Positions 1 through 9,553 of a stretch of DNA of 62,946 bases are shown here, in pieces (the first letter of the stretch is position 1; the number at the start of each line of letters is the position of its first letter). The DNA comes from an uncultured Myxococcales bacterium (GTDB lineage: Bacteria > Myxococcota_A > Bradymonadia > UBA7976 > VGTA01). Where the stretch lies: positions 1 to 62,946 of the forward strand of contig CAKZRU010000145.1 in assembly GCA_937146725.1 (NCBI GenBank), in the 5' to 3' direction. The translations under genes and the position numbers were made by a program. The notes beneath the pieces were generated by a model. The model was not told the DNA's origin and searched no databases. It was given only the letters and a program-made list of their open reading frames with translations.

Positions 1-367
1 GGCAGGTACTGAAGCAGGTACCGAGGCTGGTACTGAGGCTGGTACTGAAGCCGGTACAATGGAAAATATATCTTGCGGTGCTGTTGGTCCAACCATTGAA
101 CCATCTGAGATCCCAAATGGCATTGTTGGAGTTGAATACTTTGTAGACTTTAATGCACTAGGTGGATCTCAAGACGAAGTGAGTTGGATAATTAATCTTA
201 CCCCTGATGGCCTACAGTTTGATGAGGCCACTGGCGAGTTGTCAGGAACGCCTACAACTGCTGGAGAATACGAATTAGAGCTCCAAGCGAATATTAGTTC
301 GTCAGGTCCTTGCTCAGTTGATCCGGGCTTTGCTGCTTATACATTTGTGATTGCAGAAGCCGAATAA
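1..367 (+). CDS. 3' end of a secreted Ig-like protein with AGTE repeats (partial)
   Basis: The reading frame is open from base 2 and runs off the left edge, so the true start is outside the window. The first codons encode AGTEAGTEAGTE, a low-complexity linker of the kind found after lipoprotein signal peptides elsewhere in this window. About 100 residues follow that resemble a putative Ig/cadherin-like domain (He_PIG type): a VGVEYFVDF strand, then GLQFDEATGELSGTPT and TAGEYELEL. The phrase 'G.L.G.P...G.Y.....A' is characteristic of that family. Two cysteines (in ISCGAV and GPCSVD) may form a disulfide. An internal ATG at base 59 lies inside the repeat frame and is not a credible start. It is probably surface-exposed or periplasmic; the ligand is unknown. 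Confidence 0.75.
   Translation, partial: AGTEAGTEAGTEAGTEAGTMENISCGAVGPTIEPSEIPNGIVGVEYFVDFNALGGSQDEVSWIINLTPDGLQFDEATGELSGTPTTAGEYELELQANISSSGPCSVDPGFAAYTFVIAEAE
2..58 (+). repeat. AGTE-coding 12-bp tandem repeat
   Basis: Near-identical 12-base units of the form GCAGGTACTGAA/GCTGGTACTGAG encode Ala-Gly-Thr-Glu about five times and continue off the left edge. The differences between units are synonymous third-base changes. Confidence 0.85.
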
Positions 368-519
368 GCCGAATAAACAATTACGATCAAAGATCTTTAA
401 GTTTCCCCAGCAAATTGAGCATCATTTATCTTCGTTTTACTGATTAAACGATGGTGCATTTTTGACTCACTTGTTTATTCAAAGGTTTACTTAAAGCGAA
501 TAGGGCACTTGATGTGATC

Positions 520-1494
520 TTATTTTTTCTTAAAAAGACCTTTTAAGCCCTTCATCAGTGCTTTCGTTTTGCCTTTTTTATGTTCTGCATTTCCATCAGG
601 ATTTTGCTTGGCATGGATTTTTTTGAGCGCAGCTAAGCTGGGCATTGTTCCGCGCAAAGTATTAGCCTTAGCTTTGATAAACTTGGCCATGCTTTTGATG
701 GCAGGCACATCTTTCTTAAGACTTCTCTTAATCTTATCAAGGTTAAAGCCTGCTACCTTCTTTTTATCGGTTAGGCCCACCGCTGAAACACTAGAGGTGC
801 TTTCACCCATAAAGCTTTTAGAGTCTTCTGCAAACTTATATGTGGAAGTGACATTGGTTTTAAAATGAGGAAGTGTGAAGGTGGCCAAAGCGGTTGCACC
901 TTTGAGCATCCCTGTTTTTTTCTCTACACCAATGTCAATAAAGACTAAGGCATCGGCCGCTCCGCCAAAAACTTGTACATCTTCGGCAAGTGCCTGTGGG
1001 GTTTGCGCTTCTTCCTTTTTGGGAGAACCGCTCTTGACGCCAGAACCGGACATCAGTGAACCTGGATTACTGAAAGCAATATTTAAAGCCATGTTCATCT
1101 TACGCTTTTTTAGATCCTTATCTAAGGCTTTTTTGGTGATGACTTTAAAGGCCTTATCCTTTTTAAACTCATCTTGGATCATGGCAAGATATTTATCTTG
1201 ATACTCTTTCATGTCGGGGTGAGCCATAGGCACCAAGGCAATACGAATAACCTCATCTTCGGGCTTTCGTGGTGCTTCAGCAATCTCTTTAAACAGCTCT
1301 TGTCTTTTGGCTGCAGCTTTTTCTTCGTTTGCTTTAATCTTAGCAATCTTCTCTGCGTCGCCCTCATAACGAGTCACTCCATTTTCAACAATGGTACAAA
1401 CCCCATCACTACAGCTTTTGCTATAGCCACCACAGGCAGAGATCAAAGTCGAACTCATTAAAAGGATAAAAAGAATCTTAGGTTTAGAGATCAT
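520..1494 (-). CDS. Uncharacterised lipoprotein
   Basis: The N-terminus MISKPKILFILLMSSTLISAC is a signal peptide with the lipobox ISAC, so the mature protein should begin at that Cys and be lipidated. A TTG at 1512 would add six residues, but the ATG at 1494 follows a purine-rich stretch (GAAAGAAGAAAG) and gives the cleaner signal peptide. The mature protein has SCSDGVCTIVENG, a Lys/Ala-rich helical stretch, then an alpha/beta segment (IRIALVPMAHPDMKEYQDKY, DKAFKVITKKALDKDLKKRK). That segment is loosely like periplasmic proteins that sense or assemble envelope components, but no family is claimed. The C-terminus is very basic (KKGKTKALMKGLKGLFKKK). It is transcribed away from the AT-rich 1513-1700 region, where its promoter should be. 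Confidence 0.75.
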   Translation of the reverse strand: MISKPKILFILLMSSTLISACGGYSKSCSDGVCTIVENGVTRYEGDAEKIAKIKANEEKAAAKRQELFKEIAEAPRKPEDEVIRIALVPMAHPDMKEYQDKYLAMIQDEFKKDKAFKVITKKALDKDLKKRKMNMALNIAFSNPGSLMSGSGVKSGSPKKEEAQTPQALAEDVQVFGGAADALVFIDIGVEKKTGMLKGATALATFTLPHFKTNVTSTYKFAEDSKSFMGESTSSVSAVGLTDKKKVAGFNLDKIKRSLKKDVPAIKSMAKFIKAKANTLRGTMPSLAALKKIHAKQNPDGNAEHKKGKTKALMKGLKGLFKKK

Positions 1495-1700
1495 CTTTCT
1501 TCTTTCTTTCAAAGTAGGTTAATTGAAGGATCTCTAGGGACTCATAAATGACTAGTTTATTCAAATGTAGATTCTATTTTTTGCCATTAATTTGTAAAAA
1601 TATCTAATTATATGTCACAATTTTCTAAAAAAGAGAATAATATATATCAATTCTTCTTTTTTTACACATAATATTAAACTAATTAAACTGCCTCGTTAAG

Positions 1701-2263
1701 CTAACGACCATATACCTTTTCGCCTGTGGCATAACTGTGAATTGAGGTTAATTGGGCTTGGCCATTTACTTCTTTGGCAAAAATTACCATGTTCACCGCT
1801 TGATTGGCCAAATGCTTGTGCACAGAGCGCCAACGGATTTTATGAAATGCCGCTTCGGGGTTTTTAGCACTGAGTAAAACCATACTTGAGGGTACACTTG
1901 CCAATACATCAAATAATTTATCACCCGCTAAAACCGGATGGTCACTGACGATTACTCCTTCTAATAATAAAGAAGCGGCTTGATTAAGACCCTCATTACT
2001 AAAGGGTAGATCAAACCAAGCAGAGTCATGGCCTAAATGATGCTGAACACCGACTAAACCAAAGCGCTTTGCTTGACAGTATTCTTGCATTATTACGCCC
2101 GCAACTGATTCGGCCACATGTTCTTGTCCCTGAGGACTCGCAATCGCAAAACATGCTCCTCGGGCAATAAGCTTTCCGAACGGCCAAAGTTTATTTCTGA
2201 TTGAGCAAAGCTTACATATTTAATCGCTTCATCACTTTTCGCCAAAAAAATCCCAAGTTCCAT
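1701..2263 (-). pseudogene. Frameshifted gene of unknown function
   Basis: Only the C-terminal 138 codons (1701-2117) form an uninterrupted frame, and that frame opens with GTG inside a longer coding stretch. Upstream in the same frame the protein continues without stops as KLWPFGKLIARGACFAIA then SPQGQEHVAES. The most plausible start is the ATG at 2263, preceded by GAGGAAG; it opens a different frame, MELGIFLAKSDEAIKYVSFA. Joining the two requires a one-base shift near 2185-2200. The product would be about 187 residues. I recognise no family. Either this is a genuine disruption or a base was lost or gained during sequencing; programmed frameshifting is less likely because no slippery heptamer is evident at the junction. 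Confidence 0.6.
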
Positions 2264-2376
2264 AAGTCTTCCTCTGTTTGATTGTTATGATGAATCAACT
2301 CTTGCTTGCCTCTTGCTTGAGATTGTCACGATCAGCCGCATAATAAACCGAATATTACCTGTAGGTGAATAGTCGC

Positions 2377-3780
2377 TTAACGCTGAGTAAACTCGACAAT
2401 CAGTTGCGCAACACAGCCCGTCAGCTTTTTGGCCATGTCCAAGTGTAAAAACTCGTTAGGACCATGGGCATTAGAATTAGGCCCCAAAACACCGGTAATC
2501 ATAAACTGCGCATTAGGGAACTTAGCACCAAGCATCCCCATAAAAGGAATTGTACCGCCCTCACCCATATACATACAATCACGCCCAAACCATGTTTGCG
2601 AAACCTTATCCAAGGTTTGAGTCAGCCATGGCTCTAATAAAGGTGAATGCCATCCTGAAGCTCCATCACCCTCAAAACTCACCTTGGCTCCATAAGGAGG
2701 ATTGGACTCTAACAAAGCCTTTACCTCATGATATACATCTTCAGCCTTTACTGTGGGTGGCGTTCTCATGCTTAACTGTAACTCGGTTTTGGGTCTTAAT
2801 ACATTCCCCGCATTATCAATCGCTGGCATACCCCCCACCCCAGTGACCGACAGAGCCGGCCGCCAAGTTCGATTTAGTAAAAGCGTGATATGATCCTCAC
2901 TCACCGGACGCATTGAACCCACATAAGGAAAGCGCTCGGCTACAATATCACCTAATATCTCAGCACTGGCTTGGGCTTGCTCAATACGCTGTTTAGGAAT
3001 CTCGGCATTTAGACTTGCTAACTTAATGCTTCCATCTTGGGCATCTTCCAAGCGCTCAATCAGCTGTCGAGCAATACGAAAACTCGAGGCCACCACGCCA
3101 CTTGCATCACCGCTGTGTAAGCCTTCACTCAAGACCTCAACCTTTAAAGTACCACTGACTAAGCCTCGTAAGGAGGTTGTTAGCCAAAGTTGCTCATAAT
3201 TACCCGCTCCCGAATCTAAGCAAATGACTAAATCCGGCTCACCAATACGTGCCTGCAAGGCATCAATATAAGGCGGTAAATCATATGAGCCACTTTCTTC
3301 ACAGCATTCGATCAACAAAAAACAGCGTGGATGACTTAAGCCCTGTTCACGTACCGCATTGATGGCAGTTAAAGAACTAAATACGGCATACCCATCATCA
3401 GCACCACCACGCCCATAGAGCTTGCCATCCTCAATCACAGGCTTCCATGGCGCTAAGTCCTCACGCCAGCCGGTCATTTCTGGTTGCTTGTCTAAATGAC
3501 CATACAGTAAAATATTACCATCAGCTGTGCCCGGAATATCAACAATGAGGACTGGCGTACGTCCCTCAAGCTGTAAGACTTCGCTGTGTGCTCCCTCCGG
3601 CAACCTTTTCTTAACCCAATCATGGGCTAGGTTCACCGCCTGATCCATATATCCATGACTGGCCCAATTGGGATCAAAGGCTGGGGATTTATTAGGAATT
3701 CGAATATAGTCTTCAAGAGTCGGAGTAATTGACTCATCCCAAGTTTGATTAATCAGTTTTTGAGCACGTTGAATATCCAT
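2377..3780 (-). CDS. M20 family metallopeptidase (dipeptidase-like)
   Basis: This 467-residue protein has the full M20/M25/M40 zinc-peptidase layout. The first metal motif is YGHLDKQPE (His95, Asp97), the bridging aspartate is in GRGGADDG (about residue 128), and the catalytic Glu pair is CEESGS (161-162). A dimerisation 'lid' insert follows with the usual LHSGDASG signature. The C-terminus has GEGGTIPFMGML and the closing zinc His in SNAHGPNEF. Family members hydrolyse dipeptides or N-acylated amino acids in the cytosol; no signal peptide is visible. The start codon follows AAGGAGAACTC, an excellent ribosome-binding site that lies at the 3' arm of a strong hairpin (see 3788-3830), so translation may be controlled. 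No operon partner is adjacent. Confidence 0.9.
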   Translation of the reverse strand: MDIQRAQKLINQTWDESITPTLEDYIRIPNKSPAFDPNWASHGYMDQAVNLAHDWVKKRLPEGAHSEVLQLEGRTPVLIVDIPGTADGNILLYGHLDKQPEMTGWREDLAPWKPVIEDGKLYGRGGADDGYAVFSSLTAINAVREQGLSHPRCFLLIECCEESGSYDLPPYIDALQARIGEPDLVICLDSGAGNYEQLWLTTSLRGLVSGTLKVEVLSEGLHSGDASGVVASSFRIARQLIERLEDAQDGSIKLASLNAEIPKQRIEQAQASAEILGDIVAERFPYVGSMRPVSEDHITLLLNRTWRPALSVTGVGGMPAIDNAGNVLRPKTELQLSMRTPPTVKAEDVYHEVKALLESNPPYGAKVSFEGDGASGWHSPLLEPWLTQTLDKVSQTWFGRDCMYMGEGGTIPFMGMLGAKFPNAQFMITGVLGPNSNAHGPNEFLHLDMAKKLTGCVAQLIVEFTQR

Positions 3781-3787
3781 GAGTTCT

Positions 3788-3830
3788 CCTTTTGAGCGAT
3801 TTCATAAGCGATTAATGATCACTCAAAAGG
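3788..3830 (-). promoter_or_regulatory. RNA hairpin covering the Shine-Dalgarno of the M20 peptidase gene
   Basis: On the minus-strand transcript, CCUUUUGAGUGAU pairs with AUCGCUCAAAAGG across a 17-nt loop. This gives a 13-bp stem whose only non-Watson-Crick pair is a U-G wobble. The 3' arm supplies the AAGG of the AAGGAG ribosome-binding site, seven bases before the ATG at 3780. The loop carries a second AUCGCU that can pair instead with AGUGAU and would leave the AAGG free. No U-run follows, so it does not look like a terminator. Confidence 0.6.
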
Positions 3831-3895
3831 ATGCCACATTTAAATCAAGGATCAAGACTCTTGATATGAGAAAGCTCGACTAAGGCCAAAGTCCC

Positions 3896-4795
3896 TTAAA
3901 AAAGAGATGTCTGCCGTTCAGAGGGCCATAATGGTCGCTTAGGTAAATCCGGCATGAGTTCTTGTAATAATGAATAAAATAAATCAGCCACCTGTGGCGC
4001 AAAAACTTCGCCAGGATAATGTGCAAAAAAGAAAGGCTGTCGACCTTCACTTAACCATTGTGCAAAAACCTGTGCCCAAGGCTTTAACCAAGTTTTATTG
4101 GCTTGTATATCCGGATGAGCAACATATCTCACCATAGGTGAGGGGCCTAAACCAATTGGATAAACCGGTAAATTAGGTTTACGCTGTCTAGCGATTTGGG
4201 TGGCCTCATCCCAAGGTTCTGGTGCCGCTCGCAAAGGGCGTGTATCCATCCATACTCTTTCGGTGGCGGTTGCACTGAGAAGCTGATTAACTTCTTCAAA
4301 AAGCCCCGGACTTTGTGGACTAGCTTGCGTTAAACTAACCGCTCTCAGCTCAACTGCATATCGTCTTTCATAGCCCTGTGAGTCCTGCTTGGGTAAAGCC
4401 ATTAAAAAACGATACAGTCGATTAAAGTAGCGTTGATCAAACTGGGCTGGAAGCTGAATCAAGGTATAAGTAAGGCGTTCTGCTAATGGACTCATATGCT
4501 CCATAAAGCGTTGAGCCTGCTGCAAGGCCGTTTGATCAAGTAAGCGCTCATGGGTGATTTCTTGTGGAAACTTAAGCACTAAGCGAAAATCACTAGGTAA
4601 GGACTCGGTCCAACGTTGCACAATATGGCTGGGGGGTACCGCATAAAAGGTAGTATTGCCCTCAACGCTATTAAAGACTTTGGAATAGTGCTTTAGGGCA
4701 TCACGCGCTTGGGTTTTTGGAGGAAAAATACTCTCGTTCCACTGTCGTACATGCCATTGGGGACAGCCAAGATATAGTCCACCAAACTTTTGCAT
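3896..4795 (-). CDS. DUF72 (YecE-like) protein
   Basis: The protein shows the DUF72 pattern: LYLGCPQWHVRQWNESIFPP near the start (cf. 'G.sgW....W...fYP'), SKVFNSVEGNTTFYAVP, then RWTESLPSDF and LVLKFPQEITH, and a TIM-barrel-like alternation to residue 300. The biochemical role of DUF72 proteins is not established. A TTG at 4843 extends the frame by 16 residues, but there is no ribosome-binding site there. I prefer ATG 4795, which starts two residues before the conserved FGGLYLG strand. It is a single gene with no obvious partner. Confidence 0.85.
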   Translation of the reverse strand: MQKFGGLYLGCPQWHVRQWNESIFPPKTQARDALKHYSKVFNSVEGNTTFYAVPPSHIVQRWTESLPSDFRLVLKFPQEITHERLLDQTALQQAQRFMEHMSPLAERLTYTLIQLPAQFDQRYFNRLYRFLMALPKQDSQGYERRYAVELRAVSLTQASPQSPGLFEEVNQLLSATATERVWMDTRPLRAAPEPWDEATQIARQRKPNLPVYPIGLGPSPMVRYVAHPDIQANKTWLKPWAQVFAQWLSEGRQPFFFAHYPGEVFAPQVADLFYSLLQELMPDLPKRPLWPSERQTSLF

Positions 4796-4877
4796 TTGAT
4801 CCCACTTTTCTAAGCAAGACTTTGATCTAAACGAAGTAATCAAACTTGAATAAATCGGTCCGATGATATTCGTTTAA

Positions 4878-5711
4878 TTATAAACCCTGCTCAAGACGAG
4901 ATTGAACAAACAAATCGGGCGTGACATCCGAGTTATTATAACTCATCTCGCTAAATTGTAATACCGTGGTTGATTCAACACTTTTACCTCGTGTGGTGCG
5001 GGCAATGATTGTATGTGTTGTCCACAGGTCATCAATCTTTTTGATATTCTTAAATTGGATGTACTTAATCTTTTTGCCTTTACGAATATAAGACTTGATT
5101 TGTACCGGCATCATTTTAGCCTTGCTGACCCACACCTGTGATTTGACATAGCCTGTTTCTTTTTTGGCCTTTTCTGTTTTAGGTCGAGATTCAATCACCC
5201 AACACTCTTCGGGGCTACCATCTAAGTCAATCTTGACCGAGTCTTTGAGCATTTTATAGCTGTAGTGACTAGGGTCCGCACTGGTCATATCTGAAAAACT
5301 TAGATCAGTCCCCATAAATGAGCCGCTTTTTTCACCGCTTGAAATACGGGTAGACTTGTGAAGACTTGGTAAGTAAAGCCACTGATCATCATCTTTGGTT
5401 CCATCATCATAGTCGATGGATAACATGCCGGTTCCTCTGATGTCAGCCGGTGATTCAAAATACATGATTTGCTTACTACCCTCTTTGAACTCCAACGCCC
5501 TAGATTGCACCACTCGCTCACGAGTTCTTCCATCTTTATCAATAATCTTCATCACCAAGCGGCTTTTACTTTTGTCACCACTGGCCCGAGATTCAACCTC
5601 TTTCATAATTGACTCTGGATCTTTGGGATCAAAGTCAGCAAAGGCAACCGAACTACCTAAAGTTAGACTCAACAGAGCCACAACGAGTTTTAGACTTGAT
5701 TTTAGATTCAT
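4878..5711 (-). CDS. Outer membrane lipoprotein-sorting (LolA-like) protein
   Basis: A cleavable signal peptide (VVALLSLTLGSSVAFA) precedes a mature protein beginning DFDPKDPESIMKEVESRA. The body has the LolA-like/TP0789 layout: SKSRLVMKIIDKDGRTRER, then KQIMYFESPADIRGTGMLSI, DDQWLYLPSLHKSTRI, GSFMGTDLSFSDM and a late SQVWVSKAKMMPVQIKSY strand. Proteins of this family sit in the periplasm, often beside RND/MMPL exporters, and are thought to carry a hydrophobic cargo in a half-barrel. No exporter is adjacent here. Two ATGs are adjacent; AGGAG lies six bases before the second (5711), which I use, and three before the first. Confidence 0.85.
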   Translation of the reverse strand: MNLKSSLKLVVALLSLTLGSSVAFADFDPKDPESIMKEVESRASGDKSKSRLVMKIIDKDGRTRERVVQSRALEFKEGSKQIMYFESPADIRGTGMLSIDYDDGTKDDDQWLYLPSLHKSTRISSGEKSGSFMGTDLSFSDMTSADPSHYSYKMLKDSVKIDLDGSPEECWVIESRPKTEKAKKETGYVKSQVWVSKAKMMPVQIKSYIRKGKKIKYIQFKNIKKIDDLWTTHTIIARTTRGKSVESTTVLQFSEMSYNNSDVTPDLFVQSRLEQGL

Positions 5712-6014
5712 CATTCACTCCTGTCAGGATCTTAAGTGTGTTTTGTTTATGCCAATGATCATCCATTTTCACAAGTCATGGATCTTGCATCATTGAACAC
5801 GCACATGGACGAAACTTAGTATAAAGTATTCATCTTCCAAGCATATTGAACATATTGATGCGAATCGCCAAGTAATGACGCATGAAAAACACAAATTATA
5901 AACAAGTGATCCCAACAGCTTAGACTTGGAATTTGGGCTTGGCAGACTTGCAATACGGTTTACTTTTTGAATCAAGGCTTTGCAATGAGGGCTTAACTCA
6001 TTAAAACTCTGAGT
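5712..6014. other. Intergenic region without a supportable gene
   Basis: About 300 bases separate two minus-strand genes. It should hold the promoter for the LolA-like gene, but I see no convincing -35/-10 pair. A minus-strand frame at 5790-5975 has no ribosome-binding site and no protein-like composition. The only structure is a short direct repeat of CATATTGA near 5838-5860. Confidence 0.5.
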
Positions 6015-6917
6015 TTATTGATCTGTGCGTAAACTGCGTAAGTAACTTACCACTTTCCAAATCTCATCTTCGCTTAAGGTATCTTTGTAAGCGCTCATGG
6101 AAGTGCCGGTAATCCCATTTGAAATGACATCGTATAAATGTGCATCGGTCCAAGCCGATTGATCTATATTAAAGGCATCAGCACCAGGAAAAGTCTCACC
6201 TACACCATTTTCTCCGTGACAGAATACACAGTTATTTTGATATAAGCCTTCACCCTCACTGACTGCATTCGCATCCCCCGCAAAGGGATTACTAATGGTG
6301 CTTTCACCCGCTGTCATCTCGCCTGCTTGCTCTCCGGCTGTCATGCCTGCAGTATCGCCCGCTTGCTCTCCTGCCTCCATGCCGGCCGTCTCTCCTGCTT
6401 GCGTTCCGGCCATAGGCTCTTCATCACTAAAAAGGATTTCTGCAGATCCGGAGTTTGCATTAAAATTAACTTGATAAGCCGGTAAAGCTTCTGTGGCTGG
6501 TCCATTCAAGACTTCACCACTAGGCGCAAAATGCGAATTATGGCAACGACATATAATCTTCTCACCATCCCAAGCACCAAAGGCACCTAGTTTCATATCA
6601 CACTGCGTATGAGTACAGATACGATTAACCGCCATGATCTCGTTTTCATTTACTCTAATCAAAATGACTGGACGCCCTGCGGCATCATCTATGTCAACCG
6701 CCTCTCCCACAGTATTAAGCGCTGTATATTTGGGATCAGACAGATCGAAAGCAAAGCTTGTGCCCAATTCTGTAAATACATCAGCAATCACACAACCATT
6801 TAAACTGCTTACTGCACAGGCGCTGCCAATCAGTTTAATAACATTACGACGACTCAATAGGGCATACTCTGGAAGACTTTGCTTTGACTCAAGTGAAGGG
6901 GAGTTTGCTTTATCCAT
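6015..6917 (-). CDS. Rieske [2Fe-2S]-cytochrome c fusion lipoprotein
   Basis: The N-terminus has a Tat-like motif SRRNVIK (22-28) and hydrophobic stretch ending in LNGC, a possible lipobox (Cys42). The Rieske domain spans about 60-165, with cluster motifs CTHTQC (101-106) and CRCHNS (123-128). Both extra cysteines of high-potential bc-type Rieske proteins (C106, C125) are present. A linker at 169-206 is built of AGE/AGT/AGM units. The C-terminus (215-300) is a mono-haem cytochrome c with CVFCH (230-234) and a probable Met ligand in GTSMSAY. It would pass electrons from a quinol-linked donor to a tethered haem at the periplasmic face. AGGAG lies eight bases upstream of the ATG. No cytochrome b gene is nearby. 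Confidence 0.88.
   Translation of the reverse strand: MDKANSPSLESKQSLPEYALLSRRNVIKLIGSACAVSSLNGCVIADVFTELGTSFAFDLSDPKYTALNTVGEAVDIDDAAGRPVILIRVNENEIMAVNRICTHTQCDMKLGAFGAWDGEKIICRCHNSHFAPSGEVLNGPATEALPAYQVNFNANSGSAEILFSDEEPMAGTQAGETAGMEAGEQAGDTAGMTAGEQAGEMTAGESTISNPFAGDANAVSEGEGLYQNNCVFCHGENGVGETFPGADAFNIDQSAWTDAHLYDVISNGITGTSMSAYKDTLSEDEIWKVVSYLRSLRTDQ
6300..6413 (-). repeat. AG(E/T/M)-rich linker repeat in the Rieske-cytochrome gene
   Basis: Codons 169-206 encode irregular repeats such as AGTQAGETAGMEAGEQAG. They separate the Rieske and cytochrome c domains and resemble the AGTE and AGAEIM repeats at 2-58 and 22717-22896. Confidence 0.8.
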
Positions 6918-6950
6918 GAACCGATCTCCTAATTAAATGTTGATGAAGAA

Positions 6951-8582
<1,632 letters not shown>

Positions 8583-8806
8583 CTAAATAACGATGAACAA
8601 CTACTTTTAATGGACTTTGTAATCTACTTGGCTTGTCAAAAGCTTATACTTCACCACTAAGGCATGCTTTCTATATATGAGCATCATTTCACATTAGGGC
8701 TTATGCTAAGCTTTATTGGCGCTTCTTGTAACCTCAATCTAAGGCTTGAGCAAGTCTCTTTATGTATTTAGGTGGCTCACAGCTTTAACTCATCTCGCTC
8801 TGATAC

Positions 8807-9406
8807 CTAAGAATCATCATCTTTACCTAAAATTGTTTTCAAAGATGAACTCCAATTCATGGCCTTGCTCATCCAAGTACTCCAACGCTCAGTGGCCCTA
8901 GGAAGCTTAGCATTAATGATCAACTTTAAGATACTTTGTGCCCATTCCGTCATCTGTAAAAGCATTTTAATTCGCTCAAAGTTATAATTCTGTAGACAAG
9001 GCTCATTAGGCATATCCTCTTGAGCTCTTTCTAACTCATTTAAAGCACCTTCCAATGCTACCCGAGCCGTTTCCAACAACATCCATTCTCGCTCACGAAG
9101 AACACTAGAAATAACCGGCCAGACATCAATCACCGCTTCATAGGGAGCATGGCGTACGTGTGAACTTGGTCTCACTAAACCATATTCACTGAGCTCACTG
9201 ATCGCAATACACACTGAGGCTCGGCTCACATCCAAAGCCTTAGCGATTTCTGTTTGCGACAGTGGACGAGCCGAGATACTCAAATAGGTCCAAACTCGTC
9301 CATGAATCGACTTAAATCCCCAATATTCAATAAAGTCTCCACAAGCATCACAAACCGAAATCACTCTTTTATCAATGTGTGATGACATACTTGAAACAAG
9401 CTCCAT
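8807..9406 (-). CDS. GbsR/MarR-family transcriptional regulator
   Basis: A winged-helix domain fills the first half: GFKSIHGRVWTYLSISARP then LSQTEIAKALDVSRASVCIA (recognition helix) and ELSEYGLVR. A helical dimerisation tail follows. The phrase 'G....GR...YL.....P.s..ei...L..SrasvS..l..L...gl' is typical of the GbsR branch of MarR proteins, known from osmoprotectant regulators. AAGGTG lies seven bases before the ATG. Palindromes at 9426-9464 lie directly upstream, which suggests autoregulation. The men operon starts 275 bases away on the opposite strand, making it a candidate target. The effector cannot be told from sequence. Confidence 0.85.
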   Translation of the reverse strand: MELVSSMSSHIDKRVISVCDACGDFIEYWGFKSIHGRVWTYLSISARPLSQTEIAKALDVSRASVCIAISELSEYGLVRPSSHVRHAPYEAVIDVWPVISSVLREREWMLLETARVALEGALNELERAQEDMPNEPCLQNYNFERIKMLLQMTEWAQSILKLIINAKLPRATERWSTWMSKAMNWSSSLKTILGKDDDS

Positions 9407-9425
9407 AAATACACCTTAAGTCTAT

Positions 9426-9443
9426 GTTTAATACTTACTAAAC
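9426..9443. promoter_or_regulatory. Operator-like palindrome 1 (GTTTA-N8-TAAAC)
   Basis: GTTTAATACTTACTAAAC is an inverted repeat of GTTTA arms with an 8-bp spacer, 20 bases upstream of the GbsR-like start codon. Function as the regulator's binding site is inferred from position and symmetry. Confidence 0.5.
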
Positions 9444-9446
9444 TTT

Positions 9447-9464
9447 ATTTAACACAAAATAAAC
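9447..9464. promoter_or_regulatory. Operator-like palindrome 2
   Basis: ATTTAACACAAAATAAAC repeats the pattern with one mismatch in the left arm. Its start is exactly 21 bp from palindrome 1, two helical turns, so two dimers could bind on the same face of the DNA. Confidence 0.45.
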
Positions 9465-9526
9465 ATAGCTTAAGTATTAGAATAGATAAAGCTTTTTTAT
9501 TTATACCTGTCTGCTATTTACTTATT

Positions 9527-9544
9527 GTTTAGTGTTTGGTAAAC
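9527..9544. promoter_or_regulatory. Operator-like palindrome 3
   Basis: GTTTAGTGTTTGGTAAAC is a third copy with perfect GTTTA/TAAAC arms and the same 8-bp spacing. It lies 80 bp from palindrome 2 towards the men operon. Confidence 0.5.
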
Positions 9545-9553
9545 ATAATCAAT

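Noticed and set aside
411..446. Rho-independent terminator after the AGTE-repeat gene
   Set aside because: GCATCAT/ATGGTGC and CGTTT/AAACG can pair but are split by a 7-base bulge, with only a short T-run; too weak to call.
2117..2263. Programmed frameshift
   Set aside because: No slippery heptamer or downstream pseudoknot is evident at the shift; a mutation or sequencing error is simpler.
5790..5975. Small minus-strand gene
   Set aside because: No ribosome-binding site, no protein-like composition, and it lies in a probable promoter region.
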